In this document: positions 1 to 6,336 of the stretch, one piece after another | How the letters are laid out: every line of letters begins with the position of its first letter | How positions within the stretch are numbered: position 1 is the stretch's first letter | Assembly: GCF_002257705.1 (NCBI RefSeq) | Contig: NZ_LSLK01000064.1 | Span: forward strand, 1 to 12,742 | Reading direction: 5' to 3' | Origin: Sporomusa silvacetica DSM 10669 | GTDB lineage: Bacteria > Bacillota > Negativicutes > Sporomusales > Sporomusaceae | Length of the DNA: 12,742 nucleotides | The notes under the pieces: model-generated | Seen by the model: the letters and a program-made list of their open reading frames with translations, nothing else | What the model was told of the DNA's origin: nothing | Database searches by the model: none | Translations under genes and position numbers: made by a program

Positions 1-127
1 TATAATACCTCCTGTTTGTTGGTGAACGAAAAGCGGTTAAAGTACCTTCGTTATCCCATCGTTGCAAAGTTCTTACTGAAACATTGATAAGTTTTGCAAA
101 CTCATTAGGCTTGTATTGTTTATCCAT
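1..127 (-). mobile_element. IS607-family transposase (serine recombinase), N-terminal part, cut by the window edge
   Basis: Reading the minus strand from the ATG at 127 gives 42 codons with no stop before the window ends. The peptide starts MDKQYKPNEFAKLINVS and continues with SVRTLQRWDNEGTL and TNRRYY. This is the MerR-like helix-turn-helix that opens IS607-family TnpA proteins, where it precedes a serine-recombinase catalytic domain; that domain would lie beyond position 1. In such elements tnpA is usually followed by tnpB. The ATG has no good Shine-Dalgarno; upstream are the phased TATAGA repeats typical of a transposon end. A MerR-type regulator or a stand-alone IS607-like resolvase cannot be excluded from 42 residues, but the match to the IS607 pattern is close. 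Whether the element is intact cannot be seen. Confidence 0.85.
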
Positions 128-128
128 A

Positions 129-164
129 TCTATATTATTCTATACTTGGGCATATTTGTCTATA
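129..164 (-). repeat. Three helically phased TATAGA repeats at the IS607-like element end
   Basis: TATAGA (TCTATA on the plus strand) occurs at 129-134, 139-144 and 159-164, so the starts are 10 and 20 bp apart. All copies face the same way and lie just upstream of the transposase ATG at 127. One- and two-turn spacing puts them on the same face of the helix, as expected for binding sites of a multimeric DNA-binding protein. I infer they are TnpA binding sites in the terminal region of the element. IS607 elements lack conventional terminal inverted repeats, so the exact boundary cannot be set here; it should lie at or a little beyond 164. Confidence 0.5.
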
Positions 165-185
165 TTTTTATTAACTGTCCTCTTT

Positions 186-190
186 CCTCC
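186..190 (-). promoter_or_regulatory. Orphan Shine-Dalgarno (GGAGG) just after the malic enzyme stop
   Basis: On the minus strand the malic enzyme stop TAA (197-195) is followed by GTTA and then GGAGGAAAGAGG. This is as good a ribosome site as those in front of the other operon genes. No start codon follows at a usable distance: the next gene start is the transposase ATG at 127, about 60 nt away. The simplest reading is that it served a following operon gene now separated from it by the IS607-like insertion. A chance purine-rich stretch is possible. Confidence 0.4.
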
Positions 191-194
191 TAAC

Positions 195-1424
195 TTAACG
201 GTTACGCTTAATCCGTTCAGCTGTTCTTTTACGAATTTCTTCAGGATCAACTTTGATCCGGGCTACTCCTGTCTCCATAGCAGCCTTAGCAACAGCGGCA
301 GCAACAGCAGGAGCAACACGTGGATCGAAAGGATCAGGCACAATATAGTCTTCTCTGAGCTCATTCTCAGGAATCAAACTACTAATCGCCTTAACGGCTG
401 CAATCTTCATAGCTTCATTGATTTGACGGGCTCTTACGTCAATGGCTCCCCGGAACACACCGGGAAACACAGTTACATTGTTTACTTGATTGGGAGCATC
501 GGAACGTCCTGTCCCAGCTACTCTGGCTCCGGCAGCTCTGGCTTCCTCATAGCTTATTTCAGGTATCGGATTTGCCATGGCAATCACAATAGAATCCGGG
601 TTCATGCTTTGGATAATATCTTTAGTAAAGGCCCCTGGAGCCGACACGCCAATTAATGCATCCGCATGTTTGGACACAAATTCAAGATTGCCCTCTAGTT
701 TAGTTAGATTGGTGACCTTAGCTAATTCAGTCTGAACACGGTTAAGGCCTGTCATACCTTTGTACAACGCGCCGCGAACATCAACCATAAATACATTTTT
801 TGCACCAGCATTAACCAGCAAACGCCCAATGGCAGTACCGGCAGCGCCAGCACCATTAACAACAATCTTAGCCGTTGCCAGCTCTTTTTTCACAAAACGC
901 AGTGCGCCCATTAGCGCCGATACTGCAGCAATAGCTGTTCCATGCTGGTCGTCATGAAAAACCGGAATATCCATTTGTTCTTTCAACGCATCTTCAATGT
1001 CATAGCACTTTGGTGAGGATAAGTCTTCCAAATTAATCCCAGCAAAAGTAGGCTGCAAAAGTTTAACTGTTTCAATGATTTTATCAGGGTCTTTGGTGTC
1101 AAGGCAAATAGGTACAGCATCAATATCACCAAACATCTTAAATAAAACAGATTTGCCTTCCATTACCGGCAGAGCTGCTTCCGGTCCAATGTCGCCCAGG
1201 CCTAAAACGCGGGTACCATCAGAAACAACGGCAATCATATTGCCCCGGCAGGTAAGTTCAAACGACAACTCTTTGTTGGCTTTTATTTCCATGCACGGTT
1301 TTGCAACTCCTGGCGTATAAGCCAAACTAAGGTCATGCCTAGAAGATAATGGTACTTTTGAAGTTACTGCCAATTTTCCTTGATTATCACGGTGAAGTTT
1401 TAATGCTGCTTCGCCTATATCCAT
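195..1424 (-). CDS. NAD-type malic enzyme (oxaloacetate-decarboxylating malate dehydrogenase)
   Basis: The 409-residue protein oxidatively decarboxylates malate to pyruvate and CO2 in the cytoplasm. It has the compact bacterial malic-enzyme layout. The N-terminal catalytic domain has YTPGVAKPC (Tyr36), the catalytic lysine region EGKSVLFK (Lys91), and metal-binding NLEDL (Glu133, Asp134) and HDDQHGT (157-163). A Rossmann domain follows with GAGAAG at 191-196. An acidic residue at the end of the second Rossmann strand (Asp215, MVDVRG) favours NAD over NADP. Length is normal for the short bacterial class. The ATG follows GGGGGC by 9 nt. It is the last gene of the cluster but has a 104-nt upstream gap with its own promoter, so it may be partly independent. 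A link to citrate or citramalate breakdown through C3/C4 balancing is inference. Confidence 0.93.
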   Translation of the reverse strand: MDIGEAALKLHRDNQGKLAVTSKVPLSSRHDLSLAYTPGVAKPCMEIKANKELSFELTCRGNMIAVVSDGTRVLGLGDIGPEAALPVMEGKSVLFKMFGDIDAVPICLDTKDPDKIIETVKLLQPTFAGINLEDLSSPKCYDIEDALKEQMDIPVFHDDQHGTAIAAVSALMGALRFVKKELATAKIVVNGAGAAGTAIGRLLVNAGAKNVFMVDVRGALYKGMTGLNRVQTELAKVTNLTKLEGNLEFVSKHADALIGVSAPGAFTKDIIQSMNPDSIVIAMANPIPEISYEEARAAGARVAGTGRSDAPNQVNNVTVFPGVFRGAIDVRARQINEAMKIAAVKAISSLIPENELREDYIVPDPFDPRVAPAVAAAVAKAAMETGVARIKVDPEEIRKRTAERIKRNR

Positions 1425-1489
1425 TTATTATAAGCCCCCTATATTTTGGTAACAATTCGTGTTTTTCTACTAGAGTAAGCAAATTACAC

Positions 1490-1517
1490 ATTATATATGC
1501 TATATTGTACCTGTCAT
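1490..1517 (-). promoter_or_regulatory. Probable sigma-A promoter of the malic enzyme gene
   Basis: On the minus strand ATGACA (1517-1512; five of six matches to TTGACA) is followed by a 16-bp spacer and a perfect TATAAT (1495-1490). Transcription would start near 1483, leaving a leader of about 60 nt before the ATG at 1424. It sits in the longest gap within the citrate-lyase part of the cluster. Confidence 0.6.
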
Positions 1518-1528
1518 TGCATTAAATT

Positions 1529-2575
1529 TCAATGCCGCGAATCCACTGCTTTAATAGTAGCAAGCACTGGCTGAGCTTCTGGCGAGATTAGATACTTGTA
1601 TGTAGTATCAGGAACCAGTTCTTTAATCGCCGGCCAGTTATCCTGACGGATGAACTCTCGTACCTGTGATGCACTGATAACCTTGCCACCAACAGTAATG
1701 CGGGGTATAGTCTCAAGACCAATCCCATATTGTGGCAGAATATCAGCCAAGGCGTCATTATAGCTGCAAGTCGTTGCGCAATAAGGTTCCTCTCCCACAT
1801 AACGCTTAGTAATGCCCAGAGCTGGTGCAATGTAGCGGGCAAATATTGTGGCATCAAGACGTGTCTGTGCCATAACAGTAGCTTCTCCACGCGTAAAATA
1901 GCCAGGAAAGGTTGCTGCTGAAATAATGTATTTACCGGCAGGCAACACTAAGATATTGTTGAATTCAGCCAGTCCCTCCTGCACCAGGCGCAAGCGGACA
2001 GCAAAGGGAAACAACGAGCGTTCTTCGCTGACAACAAGCACAACAACGGCTTGGTTATCTTGGGCTGCTTTAGAGATTACAGCCCTGTGTCCCAACGTAA
2101 ATGGATTACAATTGACTACTAGTGCGGCCCTTGAACCAGACGGCAAGCCTTCAACTTTTCGGGATATTTCCCGGCAATACTCGTCAATTGAGCCTATTCC
2201 TGCCTCCAGTAGGATGGCATGCGGCTCACTTCGGGCTAATTCCTTAAATCCTAATGCAGTAAACATAGGTGCCGCACTGGGTTTCGTATAGATAAAGTAG
2301 TGATAAATACCGCGCTGCCCGGCTTGCTGTATCAGACGGCTTACCACATCAGCGGTCAAACCCTCGCCTTGCATTTGAGGAGAAACAGCAATATTCCGTA
2401 GCACTTCCCCCGCTAGCGAGCCGGTAGCAATCATCTCATTATTTTGATAAAAGGCAATCGTGTAGTCAACAGTAGCAGTAAAAGTAAGATCAAAAGCAGC
2501 AAGGAAAGCACGAACACTTTCTACTTCTCTGGGACTATCCAGGTTAATTTCTCGTATATCATAGTTATCCCACAT
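1529..2575 (-). CDS. citC: [Citrate (pro-3S)-lyase] ligase, acetylating activator of the lyase
   Basis: CitC uses ATP and acetate to acetylate the thiol of the prosthetic group on the lyase acyl-carrier subunit, switching the enzyme on. The 348 residues show the family architecture: a GNAT-like N-terminal region (about 1-125, with RNIAVSPQMQGEGL at 60-73), then a nucleotidyltransferase-fold domain with NCNPFTLGH (155-163, HIGH-like ATP site), GEEPYCATTCSYND (261-274) and the ISASQVR motif (300-306). The ATG follows AAGGAGGAG by about 5 nt, and the gap to citF is 28 nt. In many citrate-fermentation operons citC comes first (citCDEF); here it follows citF. If the lyase acts on citramalate, this would be the matching activator, since citramalate lyase uses the same acetyl-thioester chemistry. 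Confidence 0.95.
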   Translation of the reverse strand: MWDNYDIREINLDSPREVESVRAFLAAFDLTFTATVDYTIAFYQNNEMIATGSLAGEVLRNIAVSPQMQGEGLTADVVSRLIQQAGQRGIYHYFIYTKPSAAPMFTALGFKELARSEPHAILLEAGIGSIDEYCREISRKVEGLPSGSRAALVVNCNPFTLGHRAVISKAAQDNQAVVVLVVSEERSLFPFAVRLRLVQEGLAEFNNILVLPAGKYIISAATFPGYFTRGEATVMAQTRLDATIFARYIAPALGITKRYVGEEPYCATTCSYNDALADILPQYGIGLETIPRITVGGKVISASQVREFIRQDNWPAIKELVPDTTYKYLISPEAQPVLATIKAVDSRH

Positions 2576-2603
2576 GCCAGCTCCTCCTTACCCGCCAGTG
2601 TAC

Positions 2604-4151
2604 TTATTTTGCTTGACGCACTACATCAATCACAGTACCGTCGCGATATTCGACCACGGCCACAATTTTTTCTCCAGTAGTAATACTTTCAGGTCTACCT
2701 GCCATTTTTTCAGCCAGTTCCTGTAGTTCTTCTACTGTTTTTAACGGCAAACCTGCCGCTTTAAATTTTTCATAGAGATCAGTACGGCTCGGATTAACAG
2801 CTATGCCGCGTTCGGTAACCAGCACATCTACTGTCTCGCCAGGAGTAGTCGCCGTTAATACCTGCCCCTTGATAATTGGCAGACGACCACGCAGCAGATT
2901 AGCGACAATAATGGTCATCTTGGCACCGGCAGCTGCATCACTGTGTCCGCCTGAGCCACCCATAACAACACCATCAGAACCAGTAACTACATTAACATTA
3001 AAAGCTGTATCAATCTCAGTGGCCCCAAGCACCACTACATCCAGTTTATTTACAGCAGCCCCCATATTAAATGGACTGGCATAGAAGTCAGCGCCCACTT
3101 CCAAGTGTTTGGGATTAGCCGCTATAGACCGCACAGCATCAAGATCAAAGCTCTGCACATCAATCAGTTTTCTAAAGAGCCCAGCCTCCAGCATCTCCAC
3201 CATATAGCCGGTTATACCGCCTAAGGCAAAGCTGCCTGTAACGCCCGCTTCTTCCATCATCTGCCGGACATAATAGGCAGCTGCGAGTGACGCACCACCA
3301 GCTCCGGTTTGGAAGGAAAAATCATCTTTAAGCAAACCAGCGGCTTTAATAACTTTGGCCGTTGTTTCTGCAATTTTAAGACCGACAGGATCGCGTGTGA
3401 TTTTCGTCGTACCGGAGACAATACCTTTCGGGTCACCGATACAATCTACTTTAACAACATAGTCGACGCGCGTTTGTGGAATAGAGATAGGTGATAGCGG
3501 ATAGGGCATCAGATGATCGGTAATGGCGACAACATGGTCGGCATACTGGGCGTCAGGAATAGCATAACCAAGTGAACCGCAGGCAGCAGGACCTTCCACG
3601 CCATTTACATTGCCATAATCGTCAGCCGCAGGAGCAGCAATGAAGGCTACGTCAATTTTCAACTGCCCACATTCTATAGCTCGCGCACGACCACCGTGGG
3701 TCCGCATCACTACAGGCCGGGGAAATACGCCGTTGGACACGGCTTGTGCTACCGGGCCCGACATATAGTTAGTGTCAAGCCCTATAACCACACCATTCTT
3801 AACATATTCCACCAGCGGAGCATGCACTGGAAATACCGAGCTTACTGCAACTGTTAGGTCCTTAAGTCCCAACTTAGCAGCAACAGCAAGTACCAGGTTG
3901 ACAACGCCATCGCCATTTCGTAAATGATGGTGGAAAGAGAGTGTCATGCCATCTTTTATCGGAATTCGTTTAAATACTGTCTCTATATCTTCTACCAGTT
4001 TTTGCTCACTAGGCAACGCCCGTTTTACCTTTGGTGCCTGGCGCGGCATATCAGGTAGTGTGGCAAAAGCACCGGTAAAAGGCCGCACCTTACCATATCC
4101 TTCAATAGATTCTGGCAGGTCACGACCGATTGCATTTGTTAATTTATTCAT
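2604..4151 (-). CDS. citF: Citrate lyase (or citramalate lyase) alpha subunit, acyl-ACP transferase
   Basis: CitF swaps the acetyl group on the carrier subunit for the substrate, giving citryl-ACP (or citramalyl-ACP) and acetate. The 515-residue length is that of the CitF family. Visible family segments are SFHHHLRNGDGVVN (72-85), RTHGGRARAIE (150-160), FQTGAGGASLA (280-290) and the glycine-rich VMGGSGGHSDAAAGAK (396-411) near the end of the CoA-transferase-like fold. The start follows GAGGAGG lying inside the 3' end of citE; only 2 nt separate the genes, so translation is probably coupled. Sequence by eye does not distinguish citrate from citramalate as substrate; the methylaspartate genes upstream favour considering the latter. 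Confidence 0.95.
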   Translation of the reverse strand: MNKLTNAIGRDLPESIEGYGKVRPFTGAFATLPDMPRQAPKVKRALPSEQKLVEDIETVFKRIPIKDGMTLSFHHHLRNGDGVVNLVLAVAAKLGLKDLTVAVSSVFPVHAPLVEYVKNGVVIGLDTNYMSGPVAQAVSNGVFPRPVVMRTHGGRARAIECGQLKIDVAFIAAPAADDYGNVNGVEGPAACGSLGYAIPDAQYADHVVAITDHLMPYPLSPISIPQTRVDYVVKVDCIGDPKGIVSGTTKITRDPVGLKIAETTAKVIKAAGLLKDDFSFQTGAGGASLAAAYYVRQMMEEAGVTGSFALGGITGYMVEMLEAGLFRKLIDVQSFDLDAVRSIAANPKHLEVGADFYASPFNMGAAVNKLDVVVLGATEIDTAFNVNVVTGSDGVVMGGSGGHSDAAAGAKMTIIVANLLRGRLPIIKGQVLTATTPGETVDVLVTERGIAVNPSRTDLYEKFKAAGLPLKTVEELQELAEKMAGRPESITTGEKIVAVVEYRDGTVIDVVRQAK

Positions 4152-4153
4152 AG

Positions 4154-5023
4154 TTAAGCCTCCTCTGCCAAGCCCAACAAACGGGCCAGATACAGTATGA
4201 GTTCCGCTCTGGCGACAATAGGAGCATCTACCATCTTACCATCAAGCGAAGCTACCCCTGCACCTTCCGCTTCAGCCTTACGGATCGCTTTAATTATCCG
4301 CTCAGCCCAGTTAATATCTTGCGCAGTTGGGTTAAATACGTTATGGATATCATCTATTTGTCGTGGGTTAATGGTCAGCTTACCTTTAAAACCAAGCTGT
4401 TTAGCAAGTTTGGTATCTGCCACAAGCCCCTCACGGTCATTAACATCAGTAAATGGGGTATCAATCGACTGGATTCCGGCGGCAGCAGCACTATTCACTA
4501 CAATTGTCCTGGCGGTAAATATTTCTGTACCTTCTTTCGTACGTTTAGCCCCCAATGACGCCGTATAGTCTTCCGCCCCAAAAGCCAATGCTACTACCCG
4601 TTTGTCTGCTTTAGCAATTTGATAAGCTTCAGCAATACCGCGTGGGGTTTCTAAAAGAGCAATCAGTTTTACCGGTGCTTGCCCTGGTTTTTCAGCAGTT
4701 GCCACTAAGCGAGCTACTTCTTGTATGTCTTCCGGACTTTCAACCTTTGGTACCAAAATGGCATCAGGACAGCAAGGCACAATGGCCGGGATGTCTTTAC
4801 GTGCAAACGTATCTAGCGGATTAATCCGGACCACTTTTTCACTGGTACCATAGTCAACGGTTTTCAACGCCTGAGCCACCAATAGCCGTGCAGCATCTTT
4901 TTCCTGCGGAGCAACAGCATCTTCTAGGTCAAGAATAATGGCATCAGCCCCGAATACACCACCGTTTTGCAGCATGCCAGGATTATTACCAGGCATAAAA
5001 AGCATAGTTCGGCGCAAATTCAT
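4154..5023 (-). CDS. citE: Citrate lyase (or citramalate lyase) beta subunit, acyl lyase
   Basis: CitE cleaves the acyl-carrier-bound substrate: citryl-ACP to acetyl-ACP and oxaloacetate, or citramalyl-ACP to acetyl-ACP and pyruvate. The 289-residue TIM-barrel protein of the CitE/HpcH family shows LRRTMLFMPGNNPGML at the N terminus, ILDLEDAV, VRINPLD, LVPKVES, LIALLETPRGI and AFGAEDYTASLG, which carry the usual acidic Mg2+ ligands. The reading frame stays open upstream to 5095, but the ATG at 5023 is chosen because AAAGGAG lies 8 nt before it and the family begins there. Its ATG overlaps the citD stop by one base (TAATG), a sign of translational coupling and equal subunit dosage. Confidence 0.95.
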   Translation of the reverse strand: MNLRRTMLFMPGNNPGMLQNGGVFGADAIILDLEDAVAPQEKDAARLLVAQALKTVDYGTSEKVVRINPLDTFARKDIPAIVPCCPDAILVPKVESPEDIQEVARLVATAEKPGQAPVKLIALLETPRGIAEAYQIAKADKRVVALAFGAEDYTASLGAKRTKEGTEIFTARTIVVNSAAAAGIQSIDTPFTDVNDREGLVADTKLAKQLGFKGKLTINPRQIDDIHNVFNPTAQDINWAERIIKAIRKAEAEGAGVASLDGKMVDAPIVARAELILYLARLLGLAEEA

Positions 5024-5313
5024 TATATCAACTCCTTTGGGGGAATGACGCCCGCCCGGGCAAGAGCAGTCAGCGTTCGAGCCTGAATGGTACAATCAAG
5101 CGCCCCTCGATCAACTGCTTTAATATATATATCAGTAACGTTTTGTTCTGCAACAACAGCAGCAATTGTTTGCTTTATCGCCGGACCGTACTGAGCCAAG
5201 ACAATGCTTTCAAGATCAATAACAACGCCGCTGCCCTGAGCACCTGGCGCCATTGTTATCATAATATCGTTAGATTCAAGAGTACCGGCTTGCGCCGGTT
5301 TTAGTTCATTCAT
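5023..5313 (-). CDS. citD: Citrate lyase (or citramalate lyase) gamma subunit, acyl carrier protein
   Basis: The 96-residue carrier subunit has the family N terminus AGTLESNDIMITMAP. Ser14 is at the expected position for the phosphoribosyl-dephospho-CoA prosthetic group, whose thiol carries the acetyl group. ALDCTIQARTLTAL near the C terminus is also typical. The ATG follows GGGAGG by 5-6 nt. It opens the lyase gene block, downstream of a terminator-like hairpin, and overlaps citE by one base. CitX and CitG, which attach and make the prosthetic group, are not encoded in the window and must be supplied elsewhere if the enzyme is functional. Confidence 0.94.
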   Translation of the reverse strand: MNELKPAQAGTLESNDIMITMAPGAQGSGVVIDLESIVLAQYGPAIKQTIAAVVAEQNVTDIYIKAVDRGALDCTIQARTLTALARAGVIPPKELI

Positions 5314-5330
5314 AGTAACCTCCCTTTAAG

Positions 5331-5366
5331 AAAAAAAACTGATTAGAAGCTATAACAGCAATCAGT
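5331..5366 (-). terminator. Terminator-like hairpin between the SAD-like gene and citD
   Basis: On the minus strand ACTGATT (5366-5360) pairs with AATCAGT (5344-5338) around a 15-nt loop that can form a small inner GCT/AGC stem. Eight consecutive T residues (5338-5331) follow at once. The 7-bp stem is short and AT-rich, so it may terminate only partly. It separates the mutase/ammonia-lyase genes from the lyase genes and ends just before the citD Shine-Dalgarno. There is no room for a full promoter between it and citD. Confidence 0.55.
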
Positions 5367-5386
5367 CTCTAGTCCTTGATGGTGTG

Positions 5387-6310
5387 CTAAAGCATAAAAC
5401 CATCAAGCGTATCAGACATAGGGCCAACAAGACCAATAATTAGGTATGTCCGGGTCTTAGGGTCAAATTTATATTCAGGAATAAGGCGGAAGTTTTCTAT
5501 TTCCTCCGTATTACGCACATGGGTGCGCGGACCCGAGCAACTCCACGTCATCTCGTCAATTTTAATATGTTCTTCATCACAATAGCTAATGTTGACACCT
5601 TCGTCAATCATCCGATTCACCTTACGTTCAACTTCCGGTAACGCTACCGATAATTCCAACGGATATTCCAGTACAAAGCCGTGGTGAACATCACGATGAC
5701 GAAATTCCAAGATAGCACCATATTCTTTAACTAAGATACGGTTAGTAAGGTCTTCTGCCGTATGGGCCATTTTTCGGTATTGCAAGGTTTTTACAACAAC
5801 ATCACGTATTTCCTGCGGTATAGGACCAAATATCGTAGGACGTACAACAATAACCTCGCCGCCAACGCCGATGAGTACATCGGCGTTGGTTTTGAGTATG
5901 GGGTACAAAAGATCAAAGTGTTCCACAATAACCCGTTTACCATGATCCAGTGCTTGCTGAACGACTTCCGCTAAAACATGAATTTGTGTGAATGCCAGTT
6001 CAAACCGAATATCCACATGGTAGGTATGGCTGGAAAAAAAGCCTCTATCAATATTCTTTAAGAGCGGCAGCGGCCGGATATTGACACCGTCATCATCGTT
6101 GGTGAGTTCCAAACCAGGGAACATACCTTTTACCAGCGAAGACTTACCGGCACCGGCATCACCAATGACACCAATTAGCCGATCAAGCGGCGATAAATAG
6201 CGTTCGCTTATTTGCTGCCCCAGAATATACATCCGATTGCGGCCACGCGGCGCAAAGTAACTGGCATACATAAGTTGGTCGCCAAGACCCATAGTAACTG
6301 TGGACTTCAT
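5387..6310 (-). CDS. Uncharacterised P-loop protein with alanyl/threonyl-tRNA synthetase SAD-like zinc domain
   Basis: A 307-residue protein of unknown function. A Walker A P-loop, GDAGAGKSS, lies at 50-58, and KRVIVEHFD at 125-133 could serve as the Walker B strand. From about 175 onward it resembles the second additional domain (SAD) of alanyl/threonyl-tRNA synthetases: HRDVHH (His205, His209) matches the HxxxH motif, and CSGPRTHVRNTEEIENFRL (258-276) matches the C-x-G-T-H-V-x-N-T-x-E-I pattern. His205, His209, Cys258 and His264 would be the four zinc ligands; the Cys-His spacing is two residues longer than usual. No aminoacylation domain and no signal peptide or membrane helix are visible. 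The ATG follows GGGGGT by 9 nt and lies 26 nt after mal, so it is co-transcribed with the glutamate mutase genes. Editing of misacylated tRNA, a kinase, or a metal/cofactor chaperone are all possible; none is shown. Confidence 0.8.
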   Translation of the reverse strand: MKSTVTMGLGDQLMYASYFAPRGRNRMYILGQQISERYLSPLDRLIGVIGDAGAGKSSLVKGMFPGLELTNDDDGVNIRPLPLLKNIDRGFFSSHTYHVDIRFELAFTQIHVLAEVVQQALDHGKRVIVEHFDLLYPILKTNADVLIGVGGEVIVVRPTIFGPIPQEIRDVVVKTLQYRKMAHTAEDLTNRILVKEYGAILEFRHRDVHHGFVLEYPLELSVALPEVERKVNRMIDEGVNISYCDEEHIKIDEMTWSCSGPRTHVRNTEEIENFRLIPEYKFDPKTRTYLIIGLVGPMSDTLDGFML

Positions 6311-6336
6311 CTAACAAGTACCCCCAAATTCTTACA

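Noticed and set aside
84..656. 190-codon plus-strand frame opposite the malic enzyme and IS end
   Set aside because: Low-complexity, serine/asparagine-rich product antisense to a well-supported gene; no credible ribosome site.
5024..5095. Longer citE start at 5095
   Set aside because: It would overlap citD by more than 70 nt and lacks a ribosome site; the TAATG junction at 5023 with AAAGGAG is the normal arrangement.
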